64,000 bases of DNA, taken from contig NC_134825.1 of the NCBI RefSeq assembly GCF_004210375.1, positions 62,921,558-62,985,557 on the forward strand, in the 5' to 3' direction. The position numbers were made by a program, and so were the translations under genes. Source of the DNA: Tachypleus tridentatus (Eukaryota; Arthropoda; Merostomata; Xiphosura; Limulidae). This document shows positions 34,966 through 45,530 of this stretch, piece by piece (position 1 is the stretch's first letter; each line of letters opens with the position of its first letter). A model generated the notes under the pieces. The model saw only the letters and a program-made list of their open reading frames with translations, made no database searches and had not been told where the DNA came from.

Positions 34966-37760
34966 TTAACATTGCAAATTCTTCAAATCAGCAACATAAG
35001 AAATCCTATTGGATGGCGTAACATTAATTTTCTGAAACTCACACGTATCAGGTGCTTTTTGGTAAAGATAACAAATGCCGACACCTGTTGGTCCTGTGAT
35101 GTAGTTAATACTTTCACATTCAGGTGTTTGCCAGCAAATTTGATGGCAGTATTCATAAATTTCATCTATAGTTCCCGATATTGACATCAAGGCTGGAAAG
35201 TCTTCCAGGCACTTCAACTGGTAACCATGGTATCGAATAAACTGTTCTATATATTAAAATAATAATAATAATATTAATAATATTCTCTACAAGTAAGATA
35301 TAGTCATGTTTTACTTCTTATCTATAAGGTTGACCTAGTTAATGGTACCAAATAAAAAAATCGATGCAAGAGATTTAATATTTTAGTAAAAATAATCTTA
35401 CATTTATTATTAAATTTTTGTTTGTATAAATGGTTATTCATATAAGTTTGTTATTTAAACATTAGAATTTGGATAACTTGTTCATGGATGAGTCATGAGG
35501 GATTAGAATAAAAATTTCTAACAAATTTACGAGTTTGACGTTTGCAATTTTTAGAGACGTTAGTTTCAATTATCTTACCGTTTTCACAATTTTTTCCACA
35601 GAACCCTGACGGACAGAAGCAATAGTACGTCTGTGAATGTTCTGGTGGTCGGTATGCTCTAAGACATTTAGCACCATTCTTACAGGGTTGATCAGAGCAT
35701 GTCAGCTTATCCTAAAAACAAAATCAGAACATATTGCAAACTTCAAAGGGTACAAGTCCATCAAACAGATCGTGTAAAGTAAAGGATAAGTTTATTTTTT
35801 TATTTTGTGGAGATTCAAAATTTTAAATAATATTTCACAAAGATTTAACGTGTTTTTAACCAAAGATAAAAGTTTCACGACGGAAGTATACTACCGAGTA
35901 CGAAGTGAATGTCTTTTCTGGAATATTCTTCACTAACCTAAAATAAAGAAAATTTTATTTCAGTTATAAATGTTCTTGTAAGGATATAAAGTATAATTTT
36001 GTTCTTGTATTCAAAAGTAAGTACGAATACCAAGGCAAAATAATACAACTCTAGATATAAGACATTGCTTTTTCTCGTAAACCATGTTCTTCAAAAAATT
36101 GAAATCGTTTTCTTGTGTTCTATTTAAAAACTATGCATGATTTAGATTTTCATTATCATAGTAAAGACTGAGGTTTCTTGGTTTCATTCTTTACTACATG
36201 AAAGTTTTTTCATACTAATGTGATAAATGTTCTTAAAGAAAGCGAACAACTGGAAGACTACGAAAACTAAACATAACTTTTCGAGCTTCCTCCCAACCAA
36301 ACTTCAATTAATTTTATTTAATCATTCTCGGTGGCGAATAATGATTAGTATATTTGCTCTATAGTAGATGGTTTACATAATTCAGCTTCCCAGTGGCACA
36401 GCAGTATGTCTGCGGGTTTAGCTACCCCATGGTGGGCAATGCACAGATAGCCCATTGCGTAACTTCGTGTTTAATTCAAAACAACAGCGACGTAATTCAT
36501 AAATTCAAAATTTAGAAAACTTTATGCAAATGCAAAACATTGTCTTGAATCAATAAATTGAAAATTACGTTTACGTGAAACTGTAGCCTGTCTAGTAAAG
36601 GAATGAACCAGTACGTCTTACTTTAAACGATTTTCATTTGGCAGGGTTTTATTAAATTAATACGTCTACATATAATATAAAGAAATCTGACCATTAAAAG
36701 CAGATGCTAATTAGTAGAAACGATTATTTCATGGTTGTTATTGATTTTTGGCACTTTTAGATTGAGCGTCACCTTGTGAGACATGTGACCAAAGTAGACA
36801 TCTCTGAGACTCAGGCATAGCATCCCCAATTACGAAGTGTTGACTAAAGAGAGTGGTCAACAGCACATGTGCCTGATATACATAAAATATTAATCAAACG
36901 TCAAGATCAAAATATTACATTTTTAATGTTCTCATAACTGAAAGTGTATGACATGTTCAGATGTATACCACAACTTGAACCCTATACGTCGATCAAAAGG
37001 TCGTGTCTGTTCACTTTTAAATCCAACATATTCCATTGTAAGAAAAAGGAAACTTGCAATTTTCAACAGATTTAGTTTCGACGAATATTTTTAATTCCAG
37101 CGATTCTTTTGTTCCTCTTCTGAAATTGAGTATTTAATATTTCTGAGGAAAGCTCATTAAAAGACTTAACCGTAATAATAATAAAAACATAAAATATGAT
37201 CTCATTCGTTATTCTATTTCACCTGTTTAATGTTTTTGTTTATTTGCAATATATTATGTGTGCGATAGCGAGGGTTGATTCTTGAAGTTGTAAAATGTTT
37301 CATCATGTTTTACATTTTATAATTCCCTCTAAATATGTATAACTTTGGCACAGTTTATTGTACAAAAATTATTCTCAAACTGTATTGTGATACATCTTGT
37401 TATACGTAGAGAAGTAAGATTTATTTATCATACTGTGCGAATTACATCTAGATAGCTTTGACAGAATAACAACGACAATGATCATCTGGACTGTAGTAGT
37501 GAACTACATCCAGGTTGTTTATCTGTTCATGAAGGCATTTGTTAAAGCAATATCTAAATAACATATGAAAATTTGTATTTAAATATACGAAATATTTTTT
37601 TTCCACATTCTCAGGCGATTATTGAAAATTAAACAGCGTAGTAAGTGATCTAATCGGACACATTGAAAGTAAAAATAAATATGTTTGACCGACAGTATAC
37701 TTACCCTGTGGCCAGTGCGATCCATATCGATAACGCAGACAAAACAACAAGAGATTTCAT
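34966..37760 (-). CDS. Secreted EGF-like plus PAN/apple-like protein, gene 2
   Basis: Predicted 170-aa secreted protein from four minus-strand exons: 37705-37760 (ATG at 37760), 35895-35937, 35579-35711 and 34966-35246 (TAA). The total is 513 nt with phases 2, 0, 1 as in gene 1. The first donor is GTAAGT; the second (GTAGTA) is weak and rests on phase and position. Exon 1: signal peptide MKSLVVLSALSIWIALAT. Exon 3: EGF-like, CSDQPCKNGAKC ... CFCPSGFCGKNC. Exon 4: PAN-like, core CHQICWQTPECESINY and GICYLY. Seven cysteines are in each domain. A TATATAA sits about 70 bp upstream of the ATG and an AATAAA about 50 bp past the stop. The frame is whole. It is the near twin of gene 3 and more distant from genes 1 and 4. 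Confidence 0.85.
36390..36485 (+). repeat. SINE-B in gene 2 intron 1
   Basis: Forward copy with CCCAGTGGCACAGCAGTATG and the tail CATTGCGTAACTTCGTGTTT, with TAATTCA on both sides. The gene 3 copy retains only its last bases. Confidence 0.85.
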
Positions 37761-37829
37761 TTTTTAATGAGTGAAGACAGACAGATAAACAGACGCAGCT
37801 CTTGTGTCCGGTACCAACTGATCTTTATG

Positions 37830-37836
37830 TTATATA
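37830..37836 (-). promoter_or_regulatory. Candidate TATA box, gene 2
   Basis: TATATAA on the minus strand, 70-76 bp upstream of the ATG. It is kept in the gene 3 copy near 49328-49334. Confidence 0.5.
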
Positions 37837-38249
37837 TGTTCTCTGATGTTATCATTAGCTTATAAAGTCCATATATAAGTGTAAGGAGTTCTCTTGTTTT
37901 ACATGTCTCAGACATCTGTTTTCTTAGATAATTAACTTCCTTTGGGTGTTCAAACACATGACGAGTACAAACGTACCAGGGAGATATCTCCTAATCGCAT
38001 GTTACGAAACTCGGCGGTTCCCAATCTTGTGTAATATGAAATGAAATTAATGCTTTAATACTTGTTGACACACGTACACGTCAAGTTTTAATTTTTACTG
38101 CCGTCATCAGTCGTTAGTTAGTTTAGCCAAAAGTGCTTCAATAACTTAAAAGAAAAATGCTCATTTAGATCCTGTCTTTACAATTAGAATAACACAACTT
38201 CATAAAGAATCAGATCTTACACAACATTTTTAAACATTAAATATTGTAT

Positions 38250-39778
38250 GCTATTTCAGCTTACTCATCTAATTCTGGATCTGAACAGACGAATTCGCAA
38301 AGGGGTATCTAACTCAGCCTACTTTTTCTGTACATCACTATGGGAAGTACTGATCAATCTTTTCTATCAGTGTTGCAAGACGTTCCTGTATGAGGCCGTA
38401 CAATTCAGTGCTCGTTTTAAAATATTTTACCGGTGGGAACATTTCGAGATTATGTTGCATCGATCTTCCGAGCCAGAGCTGAAGCTCTTCTTTTTTTCAA
38501 TACAGTTAGTTTGTCTGTAGTTGTGAGGATATTGTCATCGCAGCCTAGCATACTGGCGTTGAGCACATTCAACCTGAAAAAGACATCGGCCAAATATGCC
38601 AGTTTTGTGCACCAGTCATTCTCATTTAAATGTTGGTACAATGGATTACCTTTTTGTTCCAAAAATGTTCTTAGTTCGTTCTTCAGTTCCAACAACCGAT
38701 TTAAAACTTTTCCGCGAGACAGCCAGCAAACCTTGGTGTGCAGCTTTAGGCATTGGTGTTCTGATTTCATGTCTTTGCAGAGTTGAGCAAATAGCCGCGC
38801 CTTTAGTGGTTTTGCTTTAATGAGGTTCGCGATACGCACAGCCTGATCTGGAACCAACTTCAAATCAACTACAAGGGCCTTGCTGACTAATGCCACTCTG
38901 TGTAAAAAAACAATGAGTTGATATTACAACTGGATTTTTCTGTTTGGTTAGTGACAACAAGCCTCTCACATTCCCTATCATAGATGGGGCTCCATTCGTA
39001 AAAGTTCCAGCACAAGGATCTCAAGATTTGGAAAATATCTTGTCCTCTGGTATGTTTTTACAAGTTCTTTGCAACATAAAGACTGTGTGATTGTTTCATC
39101 ATTGGAATTGAATCTGACATATGCAAGCAACTGTGCCTTTCTACTAATGTCGCTCGAATCATCAACTTGAATAGCAAATTCAGAATTCTTCATACTTTCC
39201 GAAACACGCTTCTTAATATTAGCTGACATATCAATTATCTTTCTGCGAATTGAATTATCAAACAAAGGAATTTTCATAATTTCTCACTCAGCATCATCAA
39301 CAGACAAAGTTTTTACAATCAAGCAGCTACCAGACAGAATCAATGTTTCAACTATTGTATGTGGTTTCATCTGTTGATTAATCAATTCAGCCATTTGGTA
39401 AGATACAATCTGCATCTTATCTAAGACTGACATTCGTTTTTTAAAATATGATCGTTTGCATTTCTGCTGTTCCAAAAGTCTTTCAAAATATCGAGCATCC
39501 TTGTTTGCCAGATTTCCATGTTTTGACGACAGATGTCTTTTCATCTTGCTTGGGACTATCTCCAGCCCATGTGAAACCGAGACTCAGATAGATATCCATA
39601 TCTTGTAGACAAACTTTCTTTTTCGGAGGTTTGCATGGGCCTGCTACAGGTGTCGAATTCTACGAGCCTTGTTCAGGCACGGTTGTGAAGACAACCATTC
39701 TGGATCACAACTTGGACTCAAATCGTCCTCATCCTCACTTAATGTTCTTTTTCTCACTTTGGAAAAATATCTATCCAT
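38250..39778 (-). pseudogene. hAT transposase, BED-finger (ZBED5-like) group, broken
   Basis: Minus-strand gene starting with ATG at 39778 (MDRYFSKVRKRTLSEDEDDL). A partial BED finger follows (VPSKMKRHLSSKHGN, 39284-39544); the first Cys pair is lost in a deletion. RNase-H-like blocks are FAIQVDDSSDISRKAQLLAY (38978-39277, with a catalytic-type Asp) and HTKVCWLSRGKVLNRLLELK (38450-38896). Then LATLIEKIDQYFP appears near 38345-38400. Frame breaks separate the blocks, and the C-terminal dimerisation part was not found. Such transposases cut and paste DNA in the nucleus; relatives have been domesticated in vertebrates. This one looks dead. It lies just beyond copy A of the segmental duplication. 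Confidence 0.82.
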
Positions 39779-40259
39779 AATCTGCAAAAAATTAAAATTC
39801 AGTTTTTGCAGATGAATTTTTTTAAAATGTCTCTAAATCTTTGATTGTCTTTGAATCTTCCCTTCACACCTGCCATCCTCTCGCGCATCGCTGTTTTGGA
39901 ACAACAGTTCTAAATTTTCGAAAACAGCTATTATTATTGTAAACCCCAAAACAACGGCGGATTAACAAAATCCAAACAACATATAAGTCTGTTCACTTCG
40001 GATTATTGGCGAGAGAAGAGATAAGCAGTGATTTTGTGCACTCTTATGAACATATAGTGGGTTGTGATCGATATTAGACGGTCTCGTTAAGGCTCAGACA
40101 GTGGTATAGTGTATTGAAAGGCGATAGAAAAAACAAAACTGAAAAGTAATATCATTCTGTTGCGGGCCATACAGAAGAAGAGAGAAAAACATATAAAGAA
40201 AACCCTATCGACATAAAAACTAAAGAAGGATAGGTGCAAGGCTTCTTGAAGCAGACGAC

Positions 40260-41765
40260 ATGTCGGCTACAGAAGAAAAACAAGAAATAAGTGAGTCTAG
40301 TGTAGATGGCCTAATCCTAAATGAGAGTTTACAACTGAAAACCTTAATGCAGCTTGCTAAAGAAGATCTAAAATTAAAACCTACCCCAGTTAAAGACACA
40401 ACTAGTAAAGTCAGGAAAAATACGTAAAATAAGCAAAGAGAATGTTAATTTAACAACTGTTGACAGTGAAGCTGAGGCTACACCGATCGCCAATGTAATA
40501 GAAAATGAAAACCTAACGATTAGTAGCATAAATAATCACAAATCCACCCTGGATATTGAAACAAACACAAACACACACTCGGAATGTGTGGAAGCTAGTT
40601 CTGACGACGAAGGATTTACACTTGTGAAGACTAGAAGTCAGATAAAACAAGAAAAAAAAAGCACTAAGAAATACAAATACAGAAAGACATTCAGAAAGTG
40701 AAACTAAACTACCGAAATACGCCATTATTATACAAGGTATTCCAGGAACTTACAACCAGCCTCAACAAGCAAGGAAAATTTACACGTGTAAACCTAAGAC
40801 AAATATTACTAACATTAAGCGTTTTCCCCGCGGTGTGGTTCTAGTTCAAGGACAGGAACCAGCTGATTAGATTGTTAAAAAATGACCTTCAGACGCTTTT
40901 AAAACAGGTAATATTACCATACACTTGCCCGGAGCAAAGTCAACAATCAGATCCTTCGTAATCCGGAGGTTACACCACTCCATCGACATAGAAAACATTA
41001 AAGAAGCAATAACAGGACAAAATATAAAATACACTTCAGTTGAACGCATAACTTCAAACATAACAAAATCCAACAAACTTAATTAAAGTAGTTACAGATA
41101 ACACTCAGGACATAACACAACTAATAAACAATGGTATCACAATGTGGTATCAAAGATACACTGTAGAACAAACTAAAACACCGCCAGTGGTAGTAACACA
41201 GTGTTACCAATGCCAAAGGTATGGATGGATATGTAGCACCAGCATGCGAAGCAACTGCGCGTTGTGTAAACTGTGGAGAAAATCACTACACATCGCAATA
41301 TACTAAACAAAACCCCAAACCTAAATGCTGTAACTGTGGGAAAGAACACATGGCAAACTATAAAGGTTGCCAGAAATACAAATCAATTAAGACACTTATA
41401 TGAATTTAAAAATCCAAACACGCACAAGCCACAGACACAAACAATCCAAGAACAATCAAAATCAACTACCACTCAGAAACCAGAAAACACAACCTGCACC
41501 ACAAACTCATATGCTGCAATAGTAAAAAAAAACATCACATAGTCAGGAAAAACCACCAACAGTTAGTGAAGATTTACCGAAAACAACTGAAGTCACACAC
41601 AAAACCACACCTATGAATATTGAAAATACATTAACCAATGCCATTACTTCCACTTTCTCTGAAATAATGGCCGAATATACAAATCCAAATAATGAAAACA
41701 GTTTAATAGACATAATCATTAAAATAATTATGAAGAGCATCCAAAAATACCTACCACAATCTTAA
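40260..41765 (+). pseudogene. LINE-2 ORF1, gag-like with CCHC zinc knuckles, broken
   Basis: Starts MSATEEKQEISESSVDG at 40260. An acidic/basic mid region (ASSDDEGFTLVKTRSQIKQE, near 40588-40650) follows. Cys-rich knuckles occur at 41200-41380: CYQCQR, then CVNCGENHYTSQ and CCNCGKEHMANYKGC. It ends SIQKYLPQS just before ORF2. The protein coats LINE RNA in its family. The frame changes several times. The zinc knuckles might suggest a retrovirus, but the endonuclease ORF2 immediately downstream shows it is a LINE. Confidence 0.8.
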
Positions 41766-41789
41766 CATATATCATGAACTCTGTCAACC

Positions 41790-42533
41790 ATGGATAAATT
41801 CACAGTACTACACATCAATATCCATGGTGCTATAACTTCCAAGAAACATGAGATTGAAGATATAACCAACTCCATGAAACCAGATGTCTTTGTAATTAGT
41901 GAAACTGCCCTCTATAACTACCATAGATTCAAAATAAAAGGATACTCGATCATAAGACAAGATAGGAAGGATAAGAGAGATCCAAACAGAAGAATATTAT
42001 TACTGTATAAAACTGAACTTATAGTTCAGGAACTCAGAACACCTTCCTTCTATGAGTCAGTAGTAATAAACGTAAGAACTCAAAATAATACTGAAGTAAC
42101 AGTGGCGAGCATGTATTGGTCGCCTAGCAAAGTATTAGATACTAATCTATTACATTCCATATATAACCACAATCCCAATATAGTAATTATAGGATATTTA
42201 AATAGCAAACATATCACATTCAACTGTAGATGTACAAACCCAAAGGGTAAAACACTTTATAAACTTCTAGCTGAAACTAATATGATCTTGTTAAATAATG
42301 CAACACCGACACATATCTTGTACGCATATGGCACCAGTGAAATACTGGACTTATGCCTGTGTTCGTATAATATGAGTAGTAAATTCATAAGCTTCTCTGT
42401 TGGTCACGATATAGATAGTGACCAACTTCTAGTCTGGTGTATCTTCAATCTCACCCCCCACTTAAACAAAATTAAAGTAAAAGTTAAACTAAATTATAAA
42501 AAGCCAATTGGCCACTATTTCAATCAGTCATAG
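41790..42533 (+). pseudogene. LINE-2 ORF2 endonuclease domain
   Basis: Apurinic-type endonuclease fragment of 247 codons beginning MDKFTVLHINIHGAITSKKH. Family signposts are the N-terminal LHINIHG strand, PDVFVISETAL (metal-binding Glu), VASMYWSP, IVIIGYLNSKH and SVGHDIDSDQLL. In this domain type a GDxNxxH motif is expected; here it reads GYLNSKH, so the catalytic Asp is replaced by Tyr. The frame is lost after 42533, and LINE linker sequence continues to about 42740. Confidence 0.85.
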
Positions 42534-42744
42534 ACCAAATTGTACCAACTGAAGTGCCAAACTTCGTTGCGGACCCATCAGATATAAATGAATATAGTCA
42601 TACAATCTCTGAGTGCCTGAAACATGCAGCAAACAGCTCAATGTCGAAACAAAAACACTTCACAACACACTTATGGCAACCACATAAAGAAATAATACAC
42701 TATTAAAAGAAAGAACAAAACAACGCAGACAGTACATACAAAAT

Positions 42745-43383
42745 CGACTGAATTTTGCCAAAGATAATGTAGATAAAGACCAGGACTTCTGGAATAATGT
42801 TCTTTGGATAGATGAATCCAAAATTGAATTATTTGGACACCAGAACAGAGAACATGTTTGGTGTAAACCAAATACAGCATTCCAGGAAAAGAACCTCACA
42901 CCAGCTGTGAAGCATGGAGGTGGAAGTGTCATGGTTTGGGGCTGCTTTGCTGCAGCAGGACCTGGACAGCTCACAATCATAGAAGCCACCATGAATTCTA
43001 CTGTGTATCAGAAGGTGCTTGAAGATCATGTGAGACCATCTGTACGAAAATTAAAGCTGAAGCGGAACTGGACTCTGCAACACGACAATGACCCAAAACA
43101 TACCAGTAAATCCATCAAGGACTGGCTGAAAACTAAGAAATGGAGAGTTCTGGAATGGCTGAGTCAAAGCCCAGATCTTAAGCCCATTGAGATGCTGTGG
43201 GGTGACTTGAAACGGGCTGTACATGCAAGAAACCCCTCAAACACAAACATCTCACAGCTGAAAGAATTCTGCATTGAGGAGTGGGGCAAACTTTCTTCAA
43301 ACCGATGTCAGAGACTGGTAGATGGCTGCAAGAAGCGTCTCACTGCAGTTATTTCAGCCAAAGGGGGTGACACTAGCTATTAG
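42745..43383 (+). pseudogene. Tc1 transposase, catalytic half (DD34E)
   Basis: An uninterrupted frame from RLNFAKDNVDKDQDFW to KGGDTSY and TAG. It holds all three acidic catalytic residues: LWIDESK (about 42805-42830), LQHDNDPKHTSKS (about 43075) and SPDLKPIEMLWGDL (about 43170). Exactly 34 residues separate the second Asp and the Glu. GGGSVMVWGCFAAAGPG is typical. The N-terminal helix-turn-helix part is absent, so it cannot bind its own ends. By chance the frame runs on from LINE sequence, with a stop upstream at about 42672. Confidence 0.88.
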
Positions 43384-43603
43384 GGGGTAGGATGTCCTAA
43401 CTTTTTCCTCAGTTAGAATATGCATTTTTGTCGAATTACATTTACAGAAGATCTTGAAAAGTCTTATCTTCAGTTTTAATTGTTTAGTTATATTCCTATA
43501 ATCTCTCAGTGTTGTTGAAATTGAGATTAAATATTTATATATCCAAAAATGTTACAAAAATACACAGGCTTTCATAGGGTGTCCTAACTTTTTCATATGA
43601 CTG
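42745..43603 (+). mobile_element. Right half of a Tc1-like transposon inside LINE-2
   Basis: It keeps the catalytic half of a transposase and the right terminus (ending CATATGACTG, with the target TA at 43604-43605). The left terminus and DNA-binding half are missing. The right-end sequence GGTGTCCTAACTTTTTCATA and the protein resemble Tc1 elements of fish and amphibians more than the Tc1 at 2392. Confidence 0.88.
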
Positions 43604-44060
43604 TACATTAGACCGATAATAGAATACGCATTTCCAACTTGGATAAACATAACACAAAAACAATTACACAAACTACAAAAAATACAAAATTCAATCTTAA
43701 CTTCAGCTTATAAAGTACCAAGTACCACTTCATCCACATTAATGCACAAGTATACAAACATAGAAACAATATCTGAAAGACTCTTGCATAATGCACTAAA
43801 TTATTTTAATAAAATTGGCATAACAATGATTTATTATGTGATTTCGACAGATACTATGTATATGATGAACATAGTCTTAAGTACCTCTCTACAATGAATA
43901 TATATTTAAGAAATATAAATCAAGCTGGCCACCATGCACTAGACGTTTAAAACTAGTATTATTTCTTCTTCTTTTTATTACGTTTTTTTTTTCATTTCCT
44001 TTCTCTTTCTTTTCTTTTATTTATTTTTATTATTATTATTATTTTATTTTTCCGATAAAT

Positions 44061-44322
44061 TTTATTTGGGAATTTTCGCACAAAGCTACTCGAGGGCTAT
44101 CTGTGCTAGCCGTCCCTAATTTAGCAGTGTAAGACTAGAGGGAAGGCATCTCCACCCACCGCCAACTCTTGGGCTACTCTTTTACCAACGAATAGTGGGA
44201 TTGACCGTACATTATACACCCCCACGGCTGGGAGGGCGAGCATGTTTAGCGCGACGCGGGCGCGAACCCGCGACTCTCGGATTACGACTCGCACGCCTTA
44301 CCCGCTTGGCCATGCCAGGCCC
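44061..44322 (-). repeat. SINE-A inserted in LINE-2 3' region
   Basis: Reverse copy between two exact TTTCCGATAAAT repeats (44049-44060 and 44323-44334). Small internal deletions are present. Confidence 0.95.
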
Positions 44323-44640
44323 TTTCCGATAAATACATAAGGAAAAAAACGAATATATATATATATATATAAACGAATAAAAGTGAAAAAAATTGAATAA
44401 AAGAGGAAAAAAATATATAAATCGATAAAGGGAAAAAAAGGGGCAAATCAAGATAATATATGGACATTGCCCTGAAAAGAGCCGGAGTGCTGTGGGACAC
44501 TCTGGCCCCAAAAGCACTACAATAACAACATAGTTGTAGCTGAGAATTAAAGTTAGGGATGAAAGAAGAGGTCTTGTGCACCTGACCCTCCTGGGTATTT
44601 GAAAATTAAACATAGCTAAATACCCACAAAGAAGAAGCAG

Positions 44641-45530
44641 ATATTCACCCCTTATTATCAGTGGCAGATCGGGAGTTAATGTTGAGAGGAAGGGCAAAGT
44701 TTCAGAAAGTTGGTGCCAATGTAAGCGTGGTGTCCAGACGCGATGCCTCAGAAAATTGCACTTTTACGTCACTTGCAATAAAGAAATACGCATGAAATCA
44801 CTCTAAAATCATCTCGTATACTTTCAAGGCTAATTAATAAACTGACTGTCTGTCAGATAAATTCATAGTGGAAACATTGACACTTATGCCTCCTAGATTC
44901 AGATCTTAGCCTGATTAAACTTTCCCACCTGTTGTGTCTCATTCTCCAATTCACATACATACCTTTTGTATGTATAATGTACATATGCACGCATATACAT
45001 GTTTGATATATATATATGTGTGTGTGTGGTCGTACATACTATCTAATAAGCTAAAAAGTCTCAACAAAAATAAAAAATGCTGTACAAATCAAAAGGATCT
45101 CCTTAGTACAGACTATAATGTGGGAAATAAAATATACCCTAGGGTTTAAAGATGAGTAAGAAAGTAGGACCCATATTGCGATAGGGATACACCGTCTATT
45201 AGTGTTAACCTCCGTTGGCCAGTCTCGTAAGAAGTTCATAAATATATAATTGTATATTTAACTATTTCATGTCATTATAAGGCACATTTAAAATAGTGTT
45301 TTGCATTTTAGGTATAGCTGCATTCTGTAACAAATCTGCTGCAATAGCATATCACATTAAATATTATCTTAATAACTAATCACTGATATGCTATTCACTG
45401 TAGCTCTCAGAAATTTACACTCCCCATTTTCTAAACAGGTGCATGATTAACAGGTCAACAGGTATTTGAATTAAATCAGAAGCTGCCTTTATTTGCCCTT
45501 GGTATTAATAACAAAGGTGAAATAGAATTC
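44641..45530. other. No gene; simple repeats
   Basis: AT-rich DNA with a TA/TG microsatellite near 45007-45030. Short open frames here look like chance. Confidence 0.55.

Larger units (their letters stand above)
33858..38240. repeat. Segmental duplication, copy A (holds EGF-PAN gene 2)
   Basis: About 4.4 kb matching 45531-49738 in the same orientation, closely alike apart from scattered substitutions and indels. It includes an old hAT end (TTTCTCAAACGGTGGGTTGC at about 34040), SINE-B and SINE-A fragments at 34655-34795, all of gene 2, and its 5' flank. Copy A alone keeps a full SINE-B at about 36390-36485. Confidence 0.95.
40080..44640 (+). mobile_element. Jockey-like LINE (LINE-2), near full-length but gutted
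   Basis: 5' leader, then ORF1, ORF2 endonuclease, a Tc1 remnant where the reverse transcriptase should be, the post-RT end of ORF2 (YIRPIIEYAFPTWI, 43604 onward), and a 3' tail shared with LINE-1 (GTGCACCTGACCCTCCTGGG, near 44575). A SINE-A is inserted in the 3' region. The left limit is approximate. Stops and frame changes occur in both ORFs, and no RT domain remains, so it is immobile. Confidence 0.85.

Noticed and set aside
38248-38820. Plus-strand open frames of 74-117 codons
   Set aside because: They are antisense to the hAT transposase, whose minus-strand blocks match the family.
41200-41380. CCHC zinc knuckles as a sign of a retroviral gag
   Set aside because: A LINE-type endonuclease ORF follows directly, no long terminal repeats are present, and the 3' tail is shared with another LINE copy.
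44212-44697. 161-codon minus-strand open frame
   Set aside because: It reads through a SINE-A, an AT microsatellite and a LINE tail, with no domain.
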